A DNA stretch of 64,000 nt from Beroe forskalii (Eukaryota; Ctenophora; Nuda; Beroida; Beroidae). Positions 34,429 to 44,867 of the stretch are shown here, piece by piece. Position numbers and translations under genes: made by a program. Where the stretch lies: positions 165,213 through 229,212 of the forward strand of contig WFMF01000281.1 in assembly GCA_011033025.1 (NCBI GenBank), given 5' to 3'. A model generated the notes under the pieces. That model saw nothing but the letters and a program-made list of their open reading frames with translations. It was not told where the DNA came from and made no database searches. Every line of letters starts with the position of its first letter. Within the stretch, counting starts at the first letter, position 1.

Positions 34429-34891
34429 AAATAGGGGTGTCGTTTCGCGACACCCCTGGTTAGGGGAATTATTGCTCCTGCACCCAGTTTCACTGTTATT
34501 CCATATTACAGCACGGGCGGACTGCACTGGCGGATTGCTATACATTTATATACACGGCCGTGTTGTTTTCGCGCGTGCTGTATACGTATAACCATCACTG
34601 ATGGAGTTACGAAACCAGAGATGGAGTTATATAAACACGCGCGAAAGTCTCTCTCTAAAAACTCCATCAGTAGATTTCAAAAGTCCATCAGTAGATTTCG
34701 AAAGTCCATCTCTAGATTTATATTCGGATTCTGACACGCTGAGTTACCGAATGTTACATAACTTAATTAAACATGATTACACTGTTTATTGACCCTGTTT
34801 ATTTACCCTTTTTATTTACCCTGTTTATTTACCATGTTTATTTACCCTGTTTAGTGTTTATTAGTATTTATTAGTATTTAGTGTTTATTAG
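34429..34891. repeat. 5' flank of the LINE: shared hairpin block and TTTATTTACCCTG repeats
   Basis: 34432-34468 matches 132-169. From 34785 to 34860 TTTATTTACC(C/A)TG is repeated about five times, and a remnant of the same repeat follows the LINE at 39594-39620, so the LINE inserted into this repeat. TAAAAACTCCATCAGTAGA words repeat at 34656-34710. Confidence 0.55.
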
Positions 34892-35900
34892 TATTATTAG
34901 AGATCCCCAGAGGAATTCTTCTCACTCTTCAAATGATAGTCTTGATTGTTCTCTATATTCAGACATAACAGCACCCCCAACACCATCTCCTCTGTTGCAT
35001 AGCATACCAAAACAGAGGCAGATATCTATGCATAGCTCCTCATTCAATAAAGTGGCAGGAAAACCAATTGCAGCCAAGCCAGCCCCAGAAAAGTATACCT
35101 TAGATCCTAGCAAGAGAGCTTCTAATCTTTGTGATGCACAGAAAACAATTGCCATTGATAACATTGTGTCATATGATCAGTTTGTAAAGAAGTCCCAAGA
35201 CACCAAAAAAGAATTCAACAGACACTTCAATAAGGTCAAAATAGTTCACTGTAAAAGAACCAGGCATGGGAGTCTGTTGATTGAATTAGAAACCCCTGCA
35301 ATTGCAGAAGATATAGTCAAAAAATGGAAGCCAGAATTTTTCTCAATTGATGAGGGTAAACAAAACAAAACACAAGCTACAGTTCTCAAAAACAAAAACA
35401 TCCGGGGTATCATGAGGGATGTTGATTTAGATTTGTCAGATGATTTCATGAAATCTGAAATAGAGCAACAGTTCAACTGGAGTAATAAGGTCACTGTTAG
35501 AAGATTTGTGGATAACACAAAGAACAAAAGGCCCACAGTTATGGTCACATTTGCTTGTGAGGAAGACAGGATGCTTGCAATGGAAAAAGGTGTATTCCTT
35601 GTTAATAGTCACTATGAAGTAGATGTTTTCAAGCCAAAAATTTCTGTTACTCAGTGTTTCAATTGCCATGGGTTTGACCATACCAAGATTTGGTGTCCAA
35701 AGAAAGGTAAGGTATGCCCTGTATGTTCACAGGCTCATGATCTTTCTGACTGCCTCATCGCCTCTGCAGGTGAAACTTCCCAATACAAATGTCCTAATTG
35801 CACTGGGAACAGATGTCACTCTGCCCTAGATCATGAGAATTGTCCTAAGTATCAAGAAAAGCTTGCACAGATTATGCAGATGGCTCAACATGAACTCTGA
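34892..35900 (+). CDS. LINE ORF1, nucleic-acid-binding protein with CCHC knuckles (N-terminus missing)
   Basis: About 335 residues are open. The N-terminal third is Ser-rich and basic. The middle contains an RRM-like region (GSLLIELETPAIAEDIVKKW; RPTVMVTFACEEDRMLA). Three Cys/His clusters follow: CFNCHGFDHTKIWC, CPVCSQAHDLSDC and CPNCTGNRCH. ORF1 proteins of this group bind element RNA. The stop overlaps the ORF2 start (ATGAACTCTGA, 35890-35900), typical of termination-reinitiation coupling. The first internal ATG is at about 35029. Confidence 0.8.
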
Positions 35901-38538
35901 AACAACCCATATTCCTATGTGTCAAATTAATATCAATGGTGTATCGAGACATGTAGAGACAACATTGGACCACTTCTGTGACAAAAGAGACATCAAAATC
36001 TTAGCCCTTCAAGAGATAAAACAAAAGGAAGCTTTGCCTGCAAACATCATCACTGGAATGACAACATTTTCTGCTGGCTTAAATAGCCTAGGAGTTTCAC
36101 TGTCAGTATGCAATTCCCTTCAACCTCAGCATATCCCTCATCTTGAAAATGCTGAGATCAATATTGTCTATGCTTCAGTTATGATCGGAACAAAGGCTGT
36201 CTTACTGGCATCAGCATACTGTAATCCTGACACTTCATCCACACTTGGACTGACTAAACTTCTTGCCAATATCAAGGATGCTTGGGCATATTGTAAGAAG
36301 TCAAAAATTGTGGGGATGATTGTATTTGGTGACTTCAATGCAAGAAGTACCATGTGGGCAGACTCTCTTGATAACCCCAGGGGTAAAGTTCTGAAAGAGT
36401 TTGTAGCTAAAGAAAGTTGTGAATTGTCAGCACCAGATAGAAATACCTTTGTTACTCTTAATGGTGGCAGTGTGATTGATCTTTGCCTTGCTTTTGGTGA
36501 TGTAATCAAGAATATTTGTCAGCCATGGATTGATGATGTTGATGTCCATGAACTATTCACAGGTGCCCCTCAGAGAGGACATCTCCCTGTACTCAGACAT
36601 TTCTCATTTAAGAATAATTCTAAATCACAGGGGAAATCTGAGGCCCAGTTGGCTTTTAATTATAACTCAGCCAACTGGCCACATTGGTCTGCATATGTGA
36701 ATGCTACTCTGAATGATTACACAACCAAAAATCCTAGCCAACTCCCAGAAGAAATGTATCAATTCTTCCTCAAAACAGTAAAAGAAGCATCAGAAATGTT
36801 TATTCCTCATAAGAGGATTTGTAAGCATTCTAAGCCTTATTGGAGTGACAATCTCACAGTACTTTCAAATGATTTGAGAAAAGCACAGGCAGATTTCCAA
36901 ACTAAATCAACTCCAATGTATAAGAAGATCTATGACTCAGCGAAGGAAGCATTCAAAAAAGCAGTCACCAAAGAGAAAAATAACTGGGTTCATGAACAAC
37001 TGGAAGGTTTGAATACTAAAGATTCAATCTTATTCTGGAAACGCTACAGAAGATACTTTTTATCTGAAGATGAAAATTTCATTGGTAGTTTATCATATGA
37101 AGAAACTGATACTGTTGTCAATTCAGATAAAGAAAAGGAGAACATTCTATATGAAACTTTCTTCTCAGGCAAGCATCTTGATCAACAGCAATTTGATGAT
37201 ACTCACTTTTCAAAAATCAAAGAGGAAGTAGAGCACATCAAGAGAGCTAATTTTCTAGAAACCTCATATGTCAGTTGCCCAAACAATGATCCAGGGTATA
37301 TAAATGATAAGATTTCACTATCTGAGGTTCAGCAATCCATCAAAGCCCAAAATAGCTGTCACAAATCAAAAGATGGGGATAATATACACCCTAAAATGCT
37401 TAAAAGCCTTGGTAATAGTGGTCTTAGTTTCCTTACTGACCTCTACAATAAGTGTTATGATTTGGGTAAATGGCCTTGGTCTGAATCCTTGGTTACTTTC
37501 ATCAAGAAATCAAATAAGACTTCTTATATACTTCCAAGTTCTTATAGACCTTTGACCATTTCTCCATATATTGGAAAAATATTTGAAAGGATATTGGAGA
37601 GACGCATACGCACCTTTTGTAACATGGAAGATTCCATTGACGAAGCTCAGGAAGGTTTCATGCCTAATAGGAATACTTCTCGATATTTGTTCAAAATGAT
37701 TTCATCCCTTGAGGAGGTCAAACGCCAAAAAATGGAGGCTTTTATTTTGTTCCTGGATTTTGAAAAAGCTTTTGATAGTGTCTCCATTCCCTGTTTGATT
37801 AACAAACTTTATAAACTTGGAATCAGAGGTACAGTTTTAAGGTTGCTCTACTCAATGTTAACTCATAGGAAGATTCGTCTAAAGATAAACTCATATGTTG
37901 GTGTTCCTAGACTCTGTAAGCTTTTTGGTCTACCACAAGGAGCAGTTTTATCACCTCTTTTATTCATCATCTATATCTCTGACCTCCTAACAACAGGAAA
38001 CTTGCCTGATGACATCAAAGGGTCAACCAACTGTTTCAAGTATGCAGACGATGGCAGTGTGTTTGTTGTAGCTAAGACCATTGCAGATTGTGCTTTACTG
38101 ATGCAAAAGGTTTGTGACTATATCAACCAATGGTGTACAAAATGGAGATTGATAGTTAATTGTAATGAAAATAAAACAGAAATAATTGCTCTGAAGACTC
38201 AGGCTGTAAAGAAAGCTGATGAACTGGGTAATATCTTGCCAACCATCAAAATGGGAGAGAAATCACTGAGTTATGTCCGAAAAAGCAAAGTTCTGGGAGT
38301 AACCATTGATGAAAACCTTTCTTTTGCAAATCATTCTAACTTGACCCTAAGGAACTGTTGGTATGCATGGAATAAAATTTCATGTAATACATCAAGAAAA
38401 AGAGGGTTGAACTCAGTTTGTCTTCAGCTCCTTTTCAAAACTGTTGTCTTGACAAAGATCCTTTATGCTGCTCCTATTTGGCTTCAAAAACAAGTGGACA
38501 AATTCAAAGACCTTCTGCTAGAGCATTACTCAAAATAA
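35890..38538 (+). CDS. LINE ORF2, endonuclease/reverse transcriptase (main part)
   Basis: The start ATG at 35890 overlaps the ORF1 stop; an upstream in-frame ATG at 35833 is less likely. N-terminal exonuclease-endonuclease-phosphatase domain: LALQEIKQ, FGDFNARSTMW (36328) and RGHLPV. Reverse transcriptase: YRPLTISPYIGKIFERIL, motif A FLDFEKAFDS (37750), motif B LPQGAVLSPLLFIIYISDL and the catalytic YADD at 38041-38052. The catalytic aspartates are present. The frame ends at 38538, but homologous sequence continues in another frame from about 38508. Confidence 0.9.
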   Translation: MNSETTHIPMCQININGVSRHVETTLDHFCDKRDIKILALQEIKQKEALPANIITGMTTFSAGLNSLGVSLSVCNSLQPQHIPHLENAEINIVYASVMIGTKAVLLASAYCNPDTSSTLGLTKLLANIKDAWAYCKKSKIVGMIVFGDFNARSTMWADSLDNPRGKVLKEFVAKESCELSAPDRNTFVTLNGGSVIDLCLAFGDVIKNICQPWIDDVDVHELFTGAPQRGHLPVLRHFSFKNNSKSQGKSEAQLAFNYNSANWPHWSAYVNATLNDYTTKNPSQLPEEMYQFFLKTVKEASEMFIPHKRICKHSKPYWSDNLTVLSNDLRKAQADFQTKSTPMYKKIYDSAKEAFKKAVTKEKNNWVHEQLEGLNTKDSILFWKRYRRYFLSEDENFIGSLSYEETDTVVNSDKEKENILYETFFSGKHLDQQQFDDTHFSKIKEEVEHIKRANFLETSYVSCPNNDPGYINDKISLSEVQQSIKAQNSCHKSKDGDNIHPKMLKSLGNSGLSFLTDLYNKCYDLGKWPWSESLVTFIKKSNKTSYILPSSYRPLTISPYIGKIFERILERRIRTFCNMEDSIDEAQEGFMPNRNTSRYLFKMISSLEEVKRQKMEAFILFLDFEKAFDSVSIPCLINKLYKLGIRGTVLRLLYSMLTHRKIRLKINSYVGVPRLCKLFGLPQGAVLSPLLFIIYISDLLTTGNLPDDIKGSTNCFKYADDGSVFVVAKTIADCALLMQKVCDYINQWCTKWRLIVNCNENKTEIIALKTQAVKKADELGNILPTIKMGEKSLSYVRKSKVLGVTIDENLSFANHSNLTLRNCWYAWNKISCNTSRKRGLNSVCLQLLFKTVVLTKILYAAPIWLQKQVDKFKDLLLEHYSK

Positions 38539-39404
38539 CTGGATCCCAATTTCATTTCTCAAATGTGCTTGGGGAGATAATCACTGGAATCCCTCCTCTT
38601 GACATCTTAGCACAAGAAATATCCAATAAGTTTATATTGAAAGCTCTAGCACAAAATGATTCAGTCACTGCTCTTTTGTATCAAATAGAGTCATATCCTA
38701 AGAGTCACTATTATTATCAAATAACAGATGTCAAGAAATACATTCAATGGCTGATGTATAGTAGACAACATTCAAATAATCCACAAAGATCATTCATTGT
38801 CCCTAAATCTACCCATAATATGCCACTTATCAATATTCCAGTAAATGCTCTGTACTATAATGAAGAAGAAATTTTCAATTACAGATGTTATATATGGGAC
38901 ACTCATGTTAAAGGAGATATGAACCTGATAGTAAAGAAAGACCCCTATTCACTAGAACCTCATACTGAGGTTGTTGATAAAGCAAAAGACATTGTTTCTA
39001 TGTTCAATCACTTGAAGTATCCAATCCTGTCTCGAAGTTGTTCAAGATACTTCACAACCAACATCCTTGATTTCATTCATGGACATTGTTTACAGTTTCA
39101 GGACTTTTCATTCTCAGTACTTAAGTACAACAAATCAATTCACATCCCTATTTGCTTAGAATATGGGACTCTTCCTGACTTATTATTCCACAAACTTTTT
39201 GAGTGTACATCTTATGACCATAATGTAACAGAATTGAGATCACAACTGATTGATTTACAGTCCTGGGGACTAAACTTTTACTTGAAACTGATTTTCAGTG
39301 ATAATAGAGAAATTAAGAATTGTTTTAATTCACTTGTACAGCTTATATGTGATCAATCGTCATTTGATGATAATTTCCTTTGTATTGAAGAAAGCAATTC
39401 TTGA
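38508..39404 (+). pseudogene. LINE ORF2 C-terminal region, in a different frame
   Basis: It begins RPSARALLKITGSQFHFSNV and continues with ITGIPPLDILAQEI, the conserved post-RT segment of Jockey-like ORF2, then about 260 residues to a stop at 39404. It is offset from the RT frame, so a small insertion or deletion lies near 38490-38510. That could be a real mutation or a base-calling error. No RNase H motif is seen. Confidence 0.75.
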
Positions 39405-40462
39405 ATATTGAAAGGGTTAGCATAACAGTTTTATCATTAGCAGTCGTTTTTAACTTTATTTTACCAATACTAGGGTATTGGTGCTTTGTGCTAGTTTCAG
39501 TATCTGGTTTCGAGTTCTTTTATGGTAACTTATGATTTAGTACATTGGGCTCACATATAGGAGCATATTAGATCTATTAATTAATTAATTAGTGTTTATT
39601 TACCTTTATTTACCCTGTTTTACCTGACCCGTTTACTGTATTTAGCAAATGTATACATGCACAAAAACGAACACCAAATACCAATCAACACAACACATTG
39701 TAATTACTGTGTACATTTGCAAACCGTTATATGTTAGACAAGTATGTCACGTGACGTCTGCTCGTAACACAGGTATAGAATGGAATGTGGCTGCTATACA
39801 TTTTTGAGAGTAATTGCAATTGCAAATGTCGATGTACACTGTCTATGTGGCGTACCTAGTTCTTTCGTTCTCAATTTTGATATTGTACACTTTGTTTGGT
39901 CAGTCCTTCAGTGCAACGGTGGAGCAATGTTGATTTTTGAGCCGGGGAATTTTCCCTCGAAAATTAGCACTAATTGAATCATGGTAATTTAATTATAGCA
40001 GTCCAACAACATTTTTGATCCCAAAAGACGAACAGTAACGTAGTTGTATGAAACATTAGCTTCCCACTCCCAGTCCCAAGGTTGTTTGTTTTCCTAAAGC
40101 AATCAGGTCGGACCAATATCGACATGTTCTCATGTTGCAGCATATCAAAAATGATAGGCATATGGAAGTGACATCATAATATTGTGTTATTGCACTGAAT
40201 TACCGATTGGTAAAACCGCCTATCAAATGAAAAAGTCGTGTACACTTACACTTACAATAACCACACTGAATCTAGTTTGTATCGGTTAATGATGGTCATA
40301 ATCCTATTTGGCCAAGGTAAAGTAGCCTTGAAATAACAAAAGCAAATTTTTACACAATTATAGATTGGCCAGAAAGTGTAACTTGAAAAGTAAGGCTCAA
40401 AGCTGGACACAATTTGCGATTTTATACCTATAGGTAAGAAGGTTGAAAATTTTGTCAAATTT

Positions 40463-40535
40463 GAGCCGGGGAAAAAGGATACTTTTCCCCGGCTCCATGA
40501 ATAAAGCCGGGGAAAAAACCCCCTGTCCCCGGCTC
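40463..40535. repeat. Two adjacent GAGCCGGGGAAAA hairpins
   Basis: GAGCCGGGGAAAA pairs with TTTTCCCCGGCTC across six bases (40463-40495). A second stem, AGCCGGGGA with TCCCCGGCT, follows to 40535. A related half motif lies at 39940. On either strand the stems could terminate or structure a transcript. Confidence 0.5.
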
Positions 40536-40924
40536 CTGCTCCACCCATGCTTCAGTGTTCACATTCCGATGTATTGGTCTGTGCTGATGATTTACACATT
40601 ACCTATCAATCATGTTGTAATTGTACGATTTTAATTCAAATGTGAATGGATTCTTGAGAATGTGAGAAAGTGTGTGTACTGTGTATTGAATATTCACTTC
40701 GTGATTGTATCTTTTCGATTTGTTTGTACTGTTGATTTTGCAAAGGTTTATGGAAATGAACGTTTTGATGGAATCTATGTTCTTATGCTGATTGCTGCCT
40801 CTTCAAAAAACCTTCAAAATACTTAAGTCAATGCACAAATATGAAGCATAATATAAATAATTCATAAGGTGTCCTGCTAGGGTCTAAATCTGTCCAAATT
40901 AAACTTACTTCGAATCGGCCGTGT

Positions 40925-41104
40925 ATATACTATATAACCACGTGACAAGAGAGAGAGACTTTGATCTTCATATAGCACTCACTGGCGCTCGTACTATATG
41001 AGCAATTAGACACTCACTGCGTTCGCGCCTAATTGTAATTCACCACGCTGCGCGTGGCGAATTGCAAAACTCTCTCTCTAGTCGCGTGGTTATATAGTCT
41101 ATAT
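40925..41104. repeat. 180-bp inverted-repeat element
   Basis: The arms (ATATACTATATAACCACGTG, then ACAAGAGAGAGAG; 40925-40957) pair with 41070-41104, with few mismatches. The interior has further inverted words (CAATTAGACACTCACTGCG against CGCCTAATTG). This is a MITE-like structure without coding capacity; parts resemble 34560-34660. Confidence 0.55.
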
Positions 41105-42270
41105 CCCTGTGTGGCTCGCGCGGCGCGGCGTGTCCTCAGAGAAGCGGTGCAGCGTGTCCTCAAGGGAAGCGCAAGGGCGCTGCATACACACCTATCTTGG
41201 GCTTAGGAAACTGGCCGAGCTTGCTAAACACGTATACCCCTGTTATCGTCGCGCGGCGTAGGGAAGCACGCGTACACTTCCTAAGCATGTTTCTCTCTGT
41301 GGGGCTATAGCGTGGGTAAAATGCTGATCAGAGAACCTCATTGCTGCAATGCTGCAGTGACATTGCTGCAGTGACAAGGGAAGACTAATGATTCACAGTT
41401 TAGTCTCGACCCTAATACAGTATTAATTCTATGTTTGTCATGTACTCATACACCTTTATAGATTTGGATTTATTGCTTTCTCAGACAATACTTTTTGACT
41501 CTCCTGTGTGTTTTTAGTGGAAGCTAATGTTTTGATATAATGAAAGGAAGCGTGATGGTTTAATACCATAAATTATTCTATCTTCTATGTCTTTCTATAT
41601 TGACAATTTTAGAATTCATATTTGTTTCATCTTGTCAGCCCCCTATTTTCAATGAATTTTCAAATCCATAGCATAGTGCCCTTGTTTTGATCCCCTGTTA
41701 TTGGATTCTGCAGAGTATGACGCTTTCCTTCAACTTTCCAACTTCTGTAATATACGAGTGGCAAATTTCAATTCCTAAATCTTTAGTTCTGTTTGAAGTG
41801 ATTGATCATTTCAGTGAAACACAAAAATTCTCAAATATGAAATCAAACCCATACACTTTGCACCGCTATTCAACTGTCAGTTTCGAGATAAAATATCTTT
41901 TCTTCAGGAACTCCACAAAGTGTGACCAACACAGCTCAGTTAGTTAATTTAATATGTGTTGTGTTGTAAGTTTAAAACTTTAGTTCTGAGTATTCAATTT
42001 GTGCTTTTTTCTCGAAGTTGGAACATTGCTCTCGCAACATTTCTTAAGGAAATTCCGAATAAAAGAATGGGTTAAAGTGGTAACTTGTGGAAAGCAGTTA
42101 ACAAGTGGTTATCATTAACAATTATTCCTGATAGACTTTGACTCATGAATATAGTTTATTGATAATTCTCGTAATTGGAAATTTGTACTTAAATCAGGGA
42201 AAAATTAAGCTATGTAAGCAACATAAATTCTACTTTACTTTCATCTGTAGCTCAATCAATTAACTCAGGC

Positions 42271-42425
42271 AGGTGTCGCCACCTCGAGAAATGAGAATTC
42301 TTCTGAAATTTCCGATCGCGCGGCGCCATGTAAGTAGGTGAATATACTGTTAAATCAGTATCACACACGTACAAATTGTGGTTTTGTGGAAATTTCAGAC
42401 GCCGATCTCAGAGGTGGCGACACCT
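42271..42425. repeat. 155-bp MITE-like element
   Basis: Perfect 15-base ends, AGGTGTCGCCACCTC (42271-42285) and its complement (42411-42425). Each end is itself palindromic, and CTGAAATTTCC/GGAAATTTCAG form a second inverted pair inside. No clear flanking duplication. Confidence 0.6.
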
Positions 42426-42945
42426 CAGTAACAATGGTACCCATATGATCAAAATCAATAATAATTTTCAATCATAAAGCTATCATAACCAAGCCAAGAC
42501 AGAAAATCACAGTCCAAGCTCTCATTTAGGCCAATTTACGAAAATGAAACATCTCTTGTCATCCCATCTGGGATAAGATTAAACAAAATGTCCAAAATTG
42601 GCAGTTCGCAATCACAAGGGGATTTGCCCTGAGATCCTCTTACTGACACCAGTACACTCTTCAGTAGTGTAAATGACAGTTTTGTTCAGATTGTGCTGAT
42701 CACATCACTATATCCCTCATTTGTTTTCTCTGTTTGTTGATACTGTATTGTAATAGTATTGTAGTGTATATTTCACTAGGTTCCAATGGGGATTATTAGA
42801 AGGTTGAATTGCACAACTAACTTAGTAGTGAAATAACAATCTTATTGGTAAATTAATAATAAGAATAGATGAAAAGTTAAACAGTATAAAAACCTGAATC
42901 TGATAAACTAACTTAGTACATGTTGGTCATGATAAAACTTTCATA

Positions 42946-44222
42946 ATATTATTCTTGCTTACTGATTTTTAAAATGGTTTTATGGTTTTTATGTTTTTTG
43001 TATATTTAGAAGTAATTAATTGATTAATTAATTATGGTATTTTAGATTAGGTTTTAATTTAGACTTTTCGCTAGTATGATGTACCTTGGGCTCACAAATA
43101 AGAGCTATTAGATGAATTAATTGATTAATTCACTAGTGGTTGTGGGTTTGTAATGTACAACAGATCATTCCATACTATTAACTAACACCCTTCACTATGT
43201 TTGACACCATGCATCAATTACAGTTGAAACCTGTGTGAAGCATCACTGTTGCTGCAACCATGTTGGCAATCCCAGTGTGCTCCTGGCACACTGGACCCGT
43301 TGGGAAGGCACAGGACTCATTCCTAATGTCCACAGTAACTGGGACCACCCATGTTGGGGTGTCTGTCTGGATCTCTTGTAGATCCATCCCTTTTTAGTAG
43401 TAGTAGTAGAGGCATCACTGACCTCAGTCTAACATACCACTGCTACAAGTCTTATAGCTCTTACACAAGTCATACACACTTTCAGCTGTCAGATGGTTTC
43501 TCTCACTATTCTGGTGTTTCACTCTACCAGTATGATGTGTCTGTCCTGTCTACATATCCTTGACACCAAAATGGTGTATCTTTGATGCAAGTCTGCAATA
43601 TCTCTGACACAACTCTAACCTAACATCAGTCTGATGTATCAGTAATCACTGAAGGCATGCAAGTCTCATTGCCTGATGCCTCTGACATCAGTCTGATGTA
43701 CCACTGATTCTACAATAATATGACATGTTCTAGCTGGCTGATATTTTTCCCCCAGCACAACCAGAGAATTTTATAATTAGAAGCAGTATATATTTTATTC
43801 AATATCTCAATATGATGTAAAACATGCAAAATTGAATTGAAATTTGTAATTTCAGTCATTAGATTACTCAATTATTTAGGAGGTAGAAAGTTTTGCACTA
43901 CAGTAATTTTTTGTCAAGTTGTCTTGCCATTTTATGATTTTTTCAGAGGTGTTTTTGATTGGTGACTACTGAACATGGCTTTCTGTACCCATAAATCTTG
44001 CCCTAGCCTTCAAATCAACATCAATTATAGCCATATTTGTTGCAGTACAGTATACTTAAATTGATAATAATTCAGGTCATGGCTAGAATGTTGGCATCAT
44101 GCTGATTTGTTCAGTAAGATTGCTGCTGAGTAGAAGTTAACAATAACTGTGAATGATGTTAGCATGGTAACCATCATTCCTGATGTCAAGGTAAAATTCA
44201 GAGTATCATTCACTTCATATCT
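42946..44222. repeat. 1.28-kb dispersed repeat, copy 1 (uninterrupted)
   Basis: It begins at about ATATTATTCTTGCTTACTG and ends near GTATCATTCAC. It contains CTTGGGCTCACAAATAAGAG at 43086, also found in the LINE 3' UTR at 39546, so the left 200 bases derive from a LINE-type 3' end. The remainder is non-coding, with many TCTGATGTATC/TGACACC words. Copy 2 (44669-44867 plus 48277-49340) is roughly 95 percent identical by eye. Confidence 0.8.
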
Positions 44223-44483
44223 TAATAATAAAGTAAATTCACACGTGAATAATGTTTGTCTGTGCGGGCGCACACCATTAAATTTGAGCTTGCCAAGTAA
44301 ATATCAAGAGAAACAAAGGCAAAAGGGAGAAATGAGGCGCCGTTGCTATGGAAACCAATTTTCGCACGTGCAGATGATAATCAGTTCTTTGAGAGTGCTT
44401 TCTATTACACTACTACTGTCAAATGTTGTGCTGCAGTTTTTGAACATTTGACATTCTTTTTACTTCAAATTCAAGATCTCAAG
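44223..44483 (+). promoter_or_regulatory. Candidate promoter region with an X-box
   Basis: Unique sequence between the two repeat copies. GTTGCTATGGAAAC at 44342-44355 fits the RFX X-box, CCAAT follows at 44356, and GCACGTGC lies at 44365. The ATG of the candidate first PPP2R3 exon is about 130 bases downstream. Confidence 0.3.
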
Positions 44484-44549
44484 ATGGACATAACTCGAAT
44501 AAAGGAGGATAATCCAGATAGATGGTTTTCAAAAAGAACTGCGGTAGAG
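44484..44549 (+). CDS. Candidate first coding exon of the PPP2R3-like gene
   Basis: ATG followed by MDITRIKEDNPDRWFSKRTA and VE, ending phase 0 at GTAGAG|GTCGGC. It would splice to 50731 (VKVNELIIQWL), which also needs phase 0. The donor is unusual, but the exon at 50731 also ends at AG|GTCGGC. Length and content are too small for family proof. Confidence 0.3.
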
Positions 44550-44668
44550 GTCGGCCGGTAATCAATGCTCGGTCGGCGTAAATGTAGTTTTTAAATTAGC
44601 CGTAAAGATCAATTTAAGGTTTGCAAAAGTTCTATTTAACCGAGTCGGATAAATTAGCAGATTGGCGA

Positions 44669-44867
44669 AGATATTATTCTTGCTTACTGATTTTTAAAAT
44701 GGTTTTATGGTTTTTGTATATTTAGAAGTAATTAATTAATTAATTAATTATGGTATTTTAGATTAGGTTTTAATTTAGACTTTTTGCTAGTATGATGTAC
44801 CTTGGGCTCACAAATAAGAGCTATTAGATGAATTAATCGATTAATTCACTAGTGGTTGTGGGTTTGT
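44669..44867. repeat. 1.28-kb dispersed repeat, copy 2, left part
   Basis: Matches 42946-43151 and is broken at TTTGT by the foldback element. It resumes at 48277. Confidence 0.8.

Larger units (their letters stand above)
34892..39588 (+). mobile_element. Non-LTR retrotransposon (Jockey/I group LINE), 5'-truncated
   Basis: It contains a zinc-knuckle ORF1 and an endonuclease plus reverse-transcriptase ORF2, followed by about 180 bases of 3' UTR ending in an ATTAATTAATTAATT tail. TTAGTGTTTATT occurs just before (34878-34889) and just after (39589-39600) and is a likely 12-bp target-site duplication. There is no 5' UTR and ORF1 runs in from the left edge, so the copy is 5'-truncated. ORF2 carries one frame change near 38.5 kb; otherwise it is open. 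That indicates a young copy. No RNase H domain is evident, which favours Jockey over I. Confidence 0.85.
39601..42270. other. Gene-free region with GC hairpins
   Basis: No exon supported. It includes the hairpins at 40463-40535 and the inverted-repeat element at 40925-41104, listed separately. Confidence 0.4.
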
